A DNA stretch of 64,000 nucleotides from the NCBI RefSeq assembly GCF_000208745.1, contig NC_030851.1:20793647-20857646 (forward strand), given 5' to 3'. Positions within the stretch are counted from its first letter, which is position 1. Every line of letters begins with the position of its first letter. Below, piece by piece: positions 11,583 to 22,914 of the stretch. The DNA is from Theobroma cacao (Eukaryota > Streptophyta > Magnoliopsida > Malvales > Malvaceae). The notes under the pieces are model-generated. The model ran no database searches, was not told the origin of the DNA, and was given only the letters and a program-made list of their open reading frames with translations. The position numbers were made by a program, and so were the translations under genes.

Positions 11583-11945
11583 TCCTCGCTGCAGCAAGAA
11601 TGAATTTTTTGCTGCAGCGAAGTTTGGGCTCAAGTTGTTAGCTGAACGAGGGTTTCTCTCTAAAATTCCTCATTTCAAACTTTATTAAATAAACCCCTAA
11701 ATGTTGGGAGTCCATGATCGGCTATGGTGTAATTGAAATGGGAAACTATGGCAAAACCAACAAGATAGCATAATCGATAGAAAATTTCTCGCTGTAGTGA
11801 GATTCAGTGGCTAAAACAAAAAGTTTCTCGCTGCAACGAGAATGCATTCTCGCTATAGCGAGAACCAGGTCTGGTAAAAACTCGTAAAACTCGAGAGTTT
11901 CTCGTTGCAGCGAGATTCATTCTCATTGCAACGAGAAACAAAACA
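11583..11945. repeat. Cluster of CTCGCTGCAGCGAG-type palindromes
   Basis: Several intact and decayed copies of the 14-bp self-complementary motif occur in family C LTR sequence, at about 11587, 11611, 11787, 11829, 11848, 11901 and 11921. They are often paired about 25 bp apart with an 'attcat' spacer. Most differences from the palindrome are C/T or G/A changes. Confidence 0.85.
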
Positions 11946-12129
11946 CGAAGAAAAAGTCTCCATTCCCTCAAGAAAAGGCCATCCTTTTGAAATGACAAAA
12001 GCAATATGAAACACAAATAAATTCCCAAAGTTCAACATGTCAAATTTTCACATGCATTACAACCATATACTGTATTCATGAGCTTTTGATAACACACATA
12101 TCTATGTATGTATATATATATATATATCA

Positions 12130-12295
12130 ATCATCATGCATACCCTACCATCATCATCAGCTCATATGCACTCCCATTAGCACATGAATCAACCATCATT
12201 GGCTTATGCACACTCCTACTCGCACAGAGCTGGGTCAGCATCATCTTATGTGCACTCCTACTCGCACATAGCCGGGTCAATATCATTACACAACA
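12130..12295 (-). repeat. Minisatellite in family C LTR (about 42-bp units)
   Basis: Decayed tandem units carry the core ACTCCTACTCGCACA (minus strand TGTGCGAGTAGGAGT), spaced 42 bp at 12212 and 12254, with an older unit to the left. A (TA)n tract lies just before it at about 12110-12127. Short frames across it are by-products of the repeat. Confidence 0.8.
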
Positions 12296-12514
12296 TTTTA
12301 CATATATATAGATATATATCATATATCAACACAGTATAGGAGCACATAGGTCCGTCCTTTTACACATTTCACATTTTCATAACATTAAAATATTTTATTA
12401 AGGGCTTGTTCCTCGGCACACATTTTTAAAGAAAAGTTGAAATAAATCATTCAAATGTGTCATACAAATACAATTATATCTCCCAAAACGATTTTGAAAT
12501 GCAAGTTCACTCAC

Positions 12515-12589
12515 CGGTATTTTGTTGAACCTTTAGTCGACTATAACTTCCCTAATCGTCCAAATGGGGCAATGGGGCTTCGTTGGAAC
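12515..12589 (-). other. Exon-like block (75 bp) inside family C LTR
   Basis: On the minus strand it is preceded by AATAG and followed by GTGAGT. The block has the same 75-bp length in all four family C or C-like LTRs here: 37430-37504, 45546-45620 and 53593-53667 are the other three. It begins GTTCCAA in each. No coding signal was seen. Confidence 0.45.
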
Positions 12590-13118
12590 CTATTATCACA
12601 TTAGCATCACAATTAAGTCAATTCACATACTTATAAATTCTAAAAGCCTTCTCTTAGCTAGCTTCCAATTGCCATTTAAGTGGCTATCTATGTTCACTAT
12701 CCTAATCACTCTAAAGTGAATGAACAACCTCAACTACCAAAACACCCACAAGTCTAAACACTAATCATTTTTAACACTAAAAATCAATTCTAATTCACTA
12801 CTCACCTTGGTAGCTTTGTATTTGAAATTTTTTCCAAAAACTTTCAAGCTATTATTGAAGCTCCCTTTTTCTCTCTCTAAAACACCTAACTAGTGAGAGA
12901 AAGTATGGAAATAAGATTTTTCAAGGGTTTTAAAGTGAGAAAGTGAAAGAGTACAAGGGTTCTATGCAAAAGTGCACAAAAGCTTGAAAATGGGAGCTAT
13001 TTTGAGGAAGGTTATGGAGCTTTGATATCAAGCTTTCATGGAGGATGAAAGCAACGTGAGATGAGAGGAAGAAGAAGAAAAGCTGCCGGAGAATGAAGAA
13101 GCTGCTGAAAGAAAGAGA

Positions 13119-13126
13119 TATTTATA
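13119..13126 (-). promoter_or_regulatory. TATA box of family C LTR
   Basis: TATAAATA on the minus strand, within AGCTATAAATATC, which is also present at 36861 and 45002 in the two plus-strand family C LTRs. It lies about 310 bp before the first donor site. It is the best promoter candidate in this family. Confidence 0.6.
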
Positions 13127-13520
13127 GCTCAAGCTTATCCACTCCACTTAAATTACCAAAATGCCCTCAACAAGTTAGCTTGTTCTCCTCCAATCCTTTA
13201 TGCAAGCTATTTACTGTTTTGACACTAAAACAAAGTCCATAATGGTCTAGAAATGCTCAGGTTCGCGAAAACTTAAAAATTTTGACCCGAGGTGAAAAAT
13301 GACCATTTTGCCCCTACCATGGAAATCATCATCATTTTTATTTCCTTAATCATTTTACCCTTTTTTTCATCATTCATTTATTCCTTAGGCCTACTTAGGC
13401 CAAAATATTATTTAAAAACTTACTTTTAGTGGCTTACTAAGGAAATGAGGAAACTACCCCTAGCTCGTGTTATTGTGTCTATGCCTAGTTACGAGCCTAT
13501 AAAGGTCGAGGTCTCACATA

Positions 13521-15956
13521 TCAAATCCGGTGTGCACAAAAGTTTCCACCTAAAAACCATTTAATATCCTTATTCAAATCAAATCATTTCCAGCGTGACA
13601 TTAAAAATCGATGTACGTAAAAGATTTCTATCATCGAATTCATTTAATGATTTCTCAAATCAAGTCCATAAAATCGAGCAAGCTCCCATGTAATCAAATT
13701 TCATTCAGGTTCATTTACAAACCATGAATTGCCTCGTACGCGAGGAGTTTAAATCCATATCATCGTTTAAAAAAGGGAGCTGTGGAAAATCATATACTTT
13801 TCACCATGCAAAAAAATATGAGTTTGAAAACCCAAAGAGATGCTAATCTTGAATAGGAAATTGCAACAAAACCCGTGGTCTCGCAACCACGTAATAATAT
13901 CAGGGAGCAGTGCTTTCATCAGATTCCCACTTGCCATGGCAGTCTCAACGATGTTGGTGGACATCGAAGAAGTCAAGCGGTTGCAACCGCTAATATCACT
14001 AGTGACCTAGCCACGTATATATCTCACAACCCATGGCTCCCGTCATGCCTAATCGTTCATTGACGACCCAAAGGTTCTCTAGCTAGAGCTCACTCATGCA
14101 CAAGGGTCACACTTAACCGAAGTGACAGCTGGCCTACTCTCGAATCTCTTGGTTTAATAAAATCATTTAAAAATCCAAATCGGGTATTCAAAGAATCATT
14201 TTCTAAATACCGCTCACTGTATCATGTTAAAACCCTCTTTTTATAAGACTTATATTATAAATATTTGCATGATATTTTTATATCGAAATGGCATGGTGAA
14301 TACATAATAAATTTTATGAATGCACACCACACAAAAAATAAGGCACATTTTGAATATAAACCGTATTGAAAAGCTTGTTTCTCGATTTAAAACACTTTAC
14401 ATATATAATTTATACATATATATTCAAAACATATTCAAACATCATAGCAATCATAAATTTTTCTAGAATTCTACCAGCTCATGCTTTCCACAATTTGAGT
14501 GTAAAATAAACCATATGTATGTATATATATAATTACGGGAATTTTAAACTAGACACCTTCTACTCACATTACGATAGTGGGATCCTACATCGCTATTTCT
14601 ACTTGTCAATTGCTCGTTATTGAGTTCGGCACGCTAGCACAACTCACTTTCTTTACTTTTGCACTTTCATCATTTTCCATTCATTTATTTTTTTTTCTCC
14701 TTTCTTCCGCCACTTATGCTCCCATTTCTTTCCCTTCACTAGATCTCTTTCTCACTATAATTATAGCCTCCATCCTTCCTCCTTCACTTTCAATGCCGAC
14801 AACATTATCCCTTATTGGCCTTCTTATAAACTAGCAACACAGCCCTTTTTTTCTCTTTCACAAACCGGCAGCACCAGCTTTTTCTTTCTCTCCCTTTTTC
14901 TTGCTCTCGGTTGCAATGTTTCAAAGCTTTCTTTCTTTGCATTTTCCTTCCTTTTCTTGGGTTTTTAACTCTTCAGAACCTCTTTCTTCCTTTTTCCTTT
15001 CTCATATGGCCGGCCGCCACCTTTATTTCATTTCTTTACTTTCTTTATTTTTTATTATTTTATCTTATCCTTCTCTCCATTTGGTCATATGGGCAGCTAG
15101 CCCATGAACCCATGCCTTCCTTTGACTTTTCCTCATCTAATTCATGTTTTAAAGCTCATGGCCAACCTTTAAAGTATCATTCCCATCCACCACTTCCATT
15201 CTTTTTTTTTTTTTTATCTCCTTAGTTTTCTTTCTTTTTTTATTCCATCCATTTAATTTACATATCATTTCACATACATTTTTCTTTTTTAATGCCATCA
15301 TATCATTCAATAATATCTCATTAGCCTCAAAATATTAAAATTACACATAACCCTCAACTTTTCTTTATTTACCATATAACCCTCCAAACTTTCATCTTTT
15401 ACAATTTGATCCTTCCGACACTTTTTAAAATTCTAATTTCCTTCTATCTTTCTTCCTTTACACGTATACAATCAAAATAGCGAAGTTGCACTTCAACGCG
15501 GTATCACTATAATATTTAAATATTTACTCACCCACGCTAGCTTAATTTAAATACAAACACGCAAGTCTCACTTACGTCATTTATCTCCAAAATTTGTTCT
15601 TACTTCTTCTCCCCCACTTGGATTGACCATATAATCCCTCTTCACGACGAATTCCAACATCCGATTAAATATTAATATTTTAAAATTATTTTATTCTAAA
15701 ATTTTTCACTTGTCTCCTTTGGTCCCGAAACATCTTATTATGTCTCGATTCACTTCCAAATCATCTTTTAGCTTGCTAATTCATCCACGATAAAAATATT
15801 ATTATTTAATTATTATTTTTGCGCGTGCAAAATATTTTACTCTTGACCATTCCTTTCACTTTTTATCACTCTTTAGCACATAAATTCGTACCAATTAGTC
15901 TTTCGTCTTACTGGGATGGTTACGTTGACTTCTATACGAGGGTACGAGGTGTTACA
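13521..15956 (-). repeat. Family D-like LTR (minus strand), partial
   Basis: On the minus strand it starts at 15956 with TGTAACACCTCGTACCCTCG, related to the start of the family D solo LTR at 25440 (TGTGACACCCCGTACCC). The blocks at 15480-15540 and 14560-14650 match family D at about 25860-25930 and 27000-27150. The coordinate-left end was cut off when the family C LTR inserted, so the rest lies beyond the window. The interval 14640-15240 is strongly pyrimidine-rich (purine-rich leader on the minus strand); frames there are not genes. The part at 13521-14500 matches D weakly and may include other sequence. Confidence 0.65.
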
Positions 15957-18821
15957 ATTAGCCCTCACCCAACAGTGGTATCAGGGCCCCTTTCATGCGA
16001 TTTGAGTGCTTGTTCATGTTCAATGGATGCTTGATTAACAAATAGTTATTTTACATTTTGATTTGGTGTGATTTTTTTAAAATTGATTTTTCAAAATGTT
16101 TGCTTTGCCAATTCCAATTTAATTCTGTCCAACAATATAGTTAACCTCTTTTAATCTAATTTTAACTTATTTAAATCATGTATAGACTTAACTAATGATT
16201 GTTTTACATTGTGCAAAGGAAGCACAAGAAAAGGAACACCATAAGGGACGGTTTTGGAGGCTGTCTTGCAAGGCAACACTCACAAGTGGTTTGGGTGTAG
16301 TATTTTGCTTCTATTTGTGCTTAATTTCCAGCAAATAAAATATGTAATTCTTACAAATTTATGGCTAGATATGTTGACAGAAAAATCATGAAATGCTCAT
16401 GATTAAATAGGCCGATTTTAAAGAAGAAATTGGAGAAAAATTGAAAGTAGTCTAGCTCACTGCTATGACATGATTTTCATATTTAATTGACAAGGAAGTC
16501 TCGGAAAGTAATTCTAAAAAATTCCAGAAAAATTATCTTTATTAAAATGTTCAATAAGGATTATTTCTGGAAAATATCATGGTCAAATATGCTGATTTCA
16601 AGCAAGAAAATCAGTGCAAATATAAATTTATCCAGCTCACTGTTTTGGCATGAATTTTAGTTTTAATTGACAAGAAAATCTTGAAGATTAATTTTGAAAA
16701 ATTCAAGAAAAATTATCTTTATTAAAATGTTCAATGAGGATTATTTCTGGAAATTTCATGGCCAAACAAGCTAATTTAAGCTATTAATTATTGAGTTTAA
16801 AAACAGTTTAGAGAATAGTTATAGCTTGGAAATAGGTTTTGAATGGCAAGATATTCTTGCAAAATTAATTCTGAAAATTTTCAGAATATTATCCTCATTT
16901 GAAAGGTTCAATTAAAGGATAAAATTTTGAATTTAAATTAATTTTGAGTGGCTGGACACTTAACTAAATTAAAGGAATGTCCTTCACATGTGAAATGGCA
17001 CTCATGACAAAGGTTGTGCATGGTGCCGCCACACATGGATGTAACCGTTTTATGAAAAGAGATTGTCTGCTGAAGAAACTGGACACTCAATGATCAGGAA
17101 GGATTTTTTCCTTAGTTGATCATTGACTCCTAAATGTTAGGGATACATGCCTAAAATCAAGGAGTTTGAATCTTTGATGGAATTAATCAGTTTTAAATTG
17201 ATTGATATTAAATCTCTAAATAAATTAAGTCTCCCTCCTTTGATGAGGATACCCTAAATTAAGGGATTATGATTTAAATTTATCAACATCTAATTAGATT
17301 GGATAATTTTAATTAAAATGGAAAGTCAGCTTAAGTAGATGACATCTTAATCCGATTAGGATAGATTTTAATTAAGATAAATTTACTAATAAATTAGGAC
17401 TTCTAATAATGATTAGAACTCTACAATTAGTGAATGGATATTACTAGATTAAAAGGTGGATAAAGACCTTCCTAAAATATTTAGGACACATGATTAGGAT
17501 CATGAAACCTCTTAAAATGGTTTATGATAGATACTCAATTTAGGAAGTTTCCTAAATTGGTTTAGGTTTCTAATTAAAGAAGTTTAATTAGAAAGAATAA
17601 TAAAATTAATTCTAGCATGATTTGAGCTAGCTAAAGGCCTTGATATGATCAATTCCTTTACTAAGTAATTTTGAAAAATTATCTTTTAAAAAATTACTAA
17701 ACTTTCAAGCCTAAACACCAAATGATTTGAACTATGATCCTCATTGGTTGAGTGACATTTTTCAAATGAAATGCAAGATCATCATCATATTGAGCATGTT
17801 TACTTTAGATGTTAATAACTAGATTGTGGATGTTTGTTAATGGTTATGGACTAAAGACCCAATTTGATTGTGGATGTTTGGTTAAACTACTATTTATGAA
17901 AATCTTTTCAAATAGGGTCTACGAACCCTACTTTATCTCTTACATTCTGGGTTTGTAAAATTCTCTTCTCATCTAACTCTTCTCGAATGTAACTTGAGGT
18001 TTCTATATTCAATTGTAATTAAAAATTGGATTAGATTAGGAAATAAATTTTGTAAATCTGAAGATGGAGATCCAAGGTGCCATGAAGAGCTAAAGATGGA
18101 TGCAAGCTAAGGCATGAAATGCTTAATGTATGCTATCCCCTAGGATTTGGCCAACTATGGCTCAAGGAAACTAGAGTATAAATGTCCATAACCATCCTAG
18201 TAGAACAACATGTGATAGATTTAATATTATGTGATATATTAAATGCTATGCATGCTAATCAAATGAGACCTTAATAAAATGAAAAGGATAAAATCCCTAA
18301 ATAAATATTAAGTCACATATTGTGTATAATTAAGTTGCCTTCCACCATATTGCAAGATACCTGGTTGTTCTTTTAATTGGAGGCTTATTGAGCACACTCA
18401 AGGCCACACTTTTACACGAGTTTGCTTGAGCTATTGATGGACCTTACTCAACTAGTTTCCATAAAATTTGGACGCTTGGAAACTTGAGGCAAAAGCTAGG
18501 CGAAACATATATGATATGTTTAGGCAATGTGTTGTCACCTAGCTAATATAAGAGTTGTATAAAGATACAATTGGTAAGCTCAATTACCTACCTAATCCAA
18601 GTATCATGGTTTGTTGAGCACACTTAAGGCCAAGACTAGATGGATGGGATCCTAACCCACCAAGAGAATCATAGTAGAGATCTCTCGATGTGATATAGAG
18701 GGTTATCATCTTGTAAAAAATAGTGGGAGAGCTATTTAAAATTTTAAAACCTTGTTTTAATAGTTTATGCATGATATTTACTTATTACTTTATGTTATCT
18801 ATTTAGGCATAATTTATATAC
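15957..18821 (+). other. Non-coding retroelement internal or leader sequence
   Basis: No gene is visible. The stretch is AT-rich with many stops in all frames. It begins with a PBS-like word (TGGTATCAGGGCC at about 15978-15990) and ends just before a Ty1/copia gag, so it may be the long leader of that element. It contains a triplicated repeat (16340-16950) and two copies of the short word TTGAGCACAC at about 18386 and 18614. The immediate upstream LTR is on the other strand, so the PBS assignment is uncertain. Confidence 0.45.
16340..16950. repeat. Imperfect tandem repeat, about 180-bp period, three units
   Basis: Related blocks begin near 16411, 16591 and 16768. Each has a GCYRATTT core followed by an AATTGACAAG-type word and an AATTATCTTTATTAAAATG-type word; the third unit is the most diverged. 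This is not the satellite found from 28650 onward, which has a similar period but different sequence. Confidence 0.7.
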
Positions 18822-19660
18822 ATGGTTAATAATCTGTCACTACAGAGAATCTTGGATGCAAATAAACTCACTGGCCTAAATTTCCTTAATTGGTTTTGGA
18901 ACCTCAAGATTATCTTGAAACAAGATAAGAAATCCTATGTCCTTGACACTCCAATTCCACAAGTCCCTACTAATGATGCTAGTTTTGAGGAGTGGGAAGC
19001 ATATCAGCGTCATAAGGATGACGATGAGCAGGCAGCATGCGTGATGCTAGCCAGAATGACTCTTGAGTTCCAAAAGCAACATGAGCACATGGATGTCTAA
19101 TCCATGATTTTTCACATTAAAGAATTGTTCGAAAAGGAGAGGCGCACTGAGAGATATGAGATCTTTAAAGAACTATTTTGACTCAAGATGGCAGAAGGTA
19201 GTTCTGTTAAACCCCGTGTGTTGAAGATGATTAGACTCGTTTAGAGACTTGGACAATTGGGATTAACAATGGATCATGAGCTAGGTATAGACTTAGTTCT
19301 ACAATCTCTTCTTGACAACTTTAGTCAGTTGGTGTTGAACTTCCATATGAATCAATTAGAAGCCACTCTTCCCAAACTTCTAAATATGGTGGACACGAAA
19401 AAGAGGTCCATCGAGAAAGATAAGGGATCATTACTTTTTGTTTCTTTTTCAAAGACTCATACAAAGCAACAAAAGAAGAAAACTTAAAAGGGGAAGAAGG
19501 TAAATCCCAAAATGAGAAGGCATTGAAGTCTAAGAGAGTTATCAAAAAGGATTAAGAGAAAGATATTTGCCATCATTGTGGCAAACTTAGGCATTGGAGG
19601 AGGAACTGCAAGGAGTACCTGGCTACTGTGAGCAAGAAAAAACAGCTTATTAAAGTTATT
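18822..19660 (+). pseudogene. gag: Ty1/copia gag remnant
   Basis: The start at 18822 gives MVNNLSLQRILDANKLTG, the usual opening of a plant copia gag of the UBN2 type. A WFWNLKIILKQ block and the DDDEQAACVMLARMT block follow. Stops at about 19099, 19171 and 19243 break the frame. The second half (19257-19487) carries LVLQSLLDNFSQLVLNFHMN. After another break comes a CCHC knuckle, CHHCGKLRHWRRNC, at about 19571-19612. Sequence after the following KEYLA is not recognisable as protease or integrase, so everything downstream of gag is missing. The lineage within copia was not decided. Confidence 0.88.
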
Positions 19661-19888
19661 GATTCAAGTATCATTTGCTTAATAATTCTACATTATATAT
19701 TAAAGGTATATGATACCTCAAAGTTAGTTCTCATATGTATGACATATTGTAGGGACCAAAGATAAAGATGAGCAGGATCTTGGCTGATGAGGTGACCATA
19801 TGGATGGACTACCTAAACATTGGATGATTACACTCCTATTTATCTTGACATGTTGGATAATTTATTTGGATGCTTTTGAAACATTAAT

Positions 19889-22800
19889 TGTCACGACCCA
19901 GTACTCCCTTAGAGCCAGTGACAACCGTCGCGATGTCCCGGTAGACATTCATTACTTGGAATGCCAACCGTAACCTTGCAAGGCTTAATATCAGTTTTCG
20001 CACCTCCCTTGTGAGCAATAATTACTAAACATCATATTTTAAAAGATTATAAGCTATTTCCAAATCGAAACAATAATAAAATAAAAAAATAAAAAAAATA
20101 TTTTATGTCTCACAAGGGCATTTTGGGCATTTTTCCTAAAAATTTTGAAACCTGCTCAACATAAAACACATGGGGGAAAATACACATTTCATAACTAAAA
20201 ACAAGTTTTTATGTCTAAAACATTCATTTATAGTGAAATTGTAGCTAATAGAATAAAATAAAAATATTGAATAAAATATTTCATTTTCTTATAAAATAAT
20301 ATTTATAAAACGCTACGTGAATAATTTTTACAGCGTAAAAGCAAAATAAATTCATATATACGATAACACAGATAACTAGAGTATGTAATTTAATTTACAA
20401 TGACGTGTGGGTCCCCGAATGACCAAAAGTAACAAAGGTTGCGGACCTACAATTTCTGAGGAGGCGAGTCCAATAATAACCCTCGAAGTAATCAGCTATT
20501 TACTGACTGTCCTGAGCCTAGAATGAGTGGAAAATAGGGTGGTGAGTTTATATAAACTCAGTGAGTAAACAAACATCATCTAAAATATCTAAAGTCGAGT
20601 AAATAGAGACAACTTAAAATAGTTCATCGTACTATGATTCATAACGTTTCAAACTCATTTCAACTAAATAAAATTAATTCATTTCACTCAAATAATCAAC
20701 ATGGCTTATGAATTTCTTAAAAACTTAGCTCGTGCCAAAACTCATTCTCGAGGATACCTTGATTAGAGGCATCCAACCTAGTCCGCCAAGGCTGTTAAAG
20801 AAAAGACATATATCCGTAAATCATATTTGTCGTTTTAAAACATAGTCGTTCCTTGGCGTTGGCTGATTTCACCCTCACGTGGTGGTTCGACGTGAAGTGA
20901 ACTCTAAAGCTTTACCTCAAGAGATACCCTCCGTGCCTCTCATACCGAGGTAAAATATAACCGAGTTTACCATGCCCCTCTCTAATAGGCTGGTCCACGA
21001 AAACCCACCACTGCAGTGACTAATCAATATCCCACCAATCAATAAAAGTTTCGACAGCATGACATGACAATTATATTACTACCCAGCCTGTTAAGGCAAA
21101 ACAAATAGTTCATACAATTTCCACACAATTTCCAATTCAACCATTCATGCCAATATCACCATAAGCCATTCAATTCAAACCATAAATTTACAACACAAAC
21201 AAACAGTCTCCAATTACTCAATTTCTAAAATCATCATTCAATTTCAAAATGATTTATAAAACTCATTTCATTTAATCACATTTTACTTATAAAACATAAG
21301 GATTTACATTTAAACTCATTTTTCTATAAAATCACAAAAATGAATAAAAACTACTTTAGATAATTAAGACAATAATAAGGTTACTCACAATATCGAGAAT
21401 CGAGGTACTCCTAATCCCGATCTTCGAGTATAATCTCCTTACCCTTATCGAAAGTTTCACCACCTAGACATAATGCACAACAAGCAATTTACTATATTTG
21501 TGCTAAACCATTATAAACTAATTTAGGCTCTATATGAATGCATGAAATGGGATGTGAAATGTTCAGATTATTATCTAAATACTGTGTTCTACATAGGTTC
21601 AATTGTGTATGGGGCTGAAATGGTATTGACCTAATTCACACTATACACCGGTTAATTGGGCAAAATATCCAATTCAACTCCAAATAAATTCATTTCACTT
21701 CCAATACTCCAAATCATCAAATATAAGCTAGATAACATGAATTATAGCAAAATCATCCTCAACATTTTCTCTTGGAAAAATTCAGCCATTGAGGGTTCAT
21801 AAATAATATGTGGTTTTTTTTCATGCTTGATTTTTACACTTTACATCATAAAACGACTAAAAATACCTAACTAGCATGAAATTCATCAAAGTCCATTTTC
21901 CAATTTCTCTTTTGAAAAATTCAGCCAATGGGTGTGGGTGAAGGGCATGAAATTTGTTGCTTGTTTTCCATGCTAAACATCACCAAACAACTAAAAACAC
22001 TAGAATAACATGAAATCTAGCTAAATCCAAGATCAAAACCCCTCCCCCCATGTCCGGCCAACAAAGGTATCTTCATGTAAACTTGATTGTCAACCATGGA
22101 AAATGAAAAAGAATGCATAGGAAAGGTAGATCACAAGCTAAAATCAAGAAATCTTACCTTTACTTGATTAATTCCTTGAAATCCACCAATTTTCCCTTGA
22201 ATTTTTGCTCACTAGGGTTTGTTCTCTTCTTTTTTCTCTTTGTTCTTGTCTTAGCCGACCATGAAGAATGAAATAAGAGAGGTATGTGCTAGTTTTTTTT
22301 TTAAAAAAGGAAATATTAAAATAACTAAAGCTTGCCATATGTCACCTTTTAATTGGTCCATTTTTAAACTTAATAATTAAGCATTCTCCCATCACCACAT
22401 TAAATATCTCAATTATCCAAAGTATAATAGGTAAAATTCAAGGGCTTGACAAGTGTCATGGCGGTGCAAAATTTTAAAAATTCCAATTTTGCCCCCATAG
22501 ACACTTAAAATGACCGTTTTGCCCTTATGCTCGGAAAAATGTCGAAATTAAAAATTTTCACTTCTCAAGCTCAAATTATGTTCCAATAGTCAAACTTGAT
22601 CAAAATTTAATCCACCATTCCAATTTTTCCCTTGAGTGGCAAAATGACCATTTTACCCCTACGTTATGAAAATTTCAATTTAACTCTAAATCAATCCTCG
22701 AACTCCAAATCACCATATTAAGTCATTCTAAGGTTCAATAACTCTCGAATGCATCTTTAAATCTCTATTTGGACTAGTTCAAGGCTTAAATCAACTTAAT

Positions 22801-22914
22801 TGTACCATTAGGTACAATATCGTCTTTTAACGATTTTTGAGGCATTCAAGTATGCAGACATTCTGTCATGTACCTATACAATAAGGCAAATATATTATAG
22901 AGTTGGGCTTGACA
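19889..22914 (-). repeat. Solo LTR, family A-related (minus strand), TSD TTAAT
   Basis: Starts TGTCACGACCC and ends TTGACA in window orientation, with TTAAT on both sides (19884-19888 and 22915-22919). The terminal 3'-end block with CCGTCGCGATGTCCC and the block with 'ttccttggcgttgg' match the Tekay LTR reverse-complemented. It is more diverged than the copy at 45848, so it is an older or sister subfamily. Candidate splice signals keep the same order: donor 21388, acceptor about 20518, with a 75-bp block at 21389-21463. Confidence 0.93.

Larger units (their letters stand above)
11506..13520 (-). repeat. Family C LTR, right piece (minus strand)
   Basis: Continues the LTR interrupted at 331. 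Read on the minus strand it starts at 13520 with TGTGAGACCTCGACC, matching the start of the intact family C LTR at 44660 (TGTGAGACCTTGATC). It contains, in minus-strand order, a TATA box at 13126-13119, a donor at 12805 (CAAG|GTGAG), an acceptor at 12590, a 75-bp block (12589-12515), a donor at 12514 (CCG|GTGAGT), a minisatellite and CTGCAG palindromes. The Tekay insertion lies in the second intron-like interval. The bases after 13520 are TATCA; the partner TSD is outside the window. Confidence 0.88.

Noticed and set aside
12107..12127. (TA)n tract as a promoter
   Set aside because: Simple-sequence (TA)n is found beside several of the minisatellites (also near 39900 and 48690) and is more likely repeat instability than a TATA box.
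14577..15225. Frames with hydrophobic Phe/Leu/Ser-rich peptides, resembling membrane segments
   Set aside because: They come from a pyrimidine-rich stretch in a minus-strand LTR and have no start context or homologous family signal.
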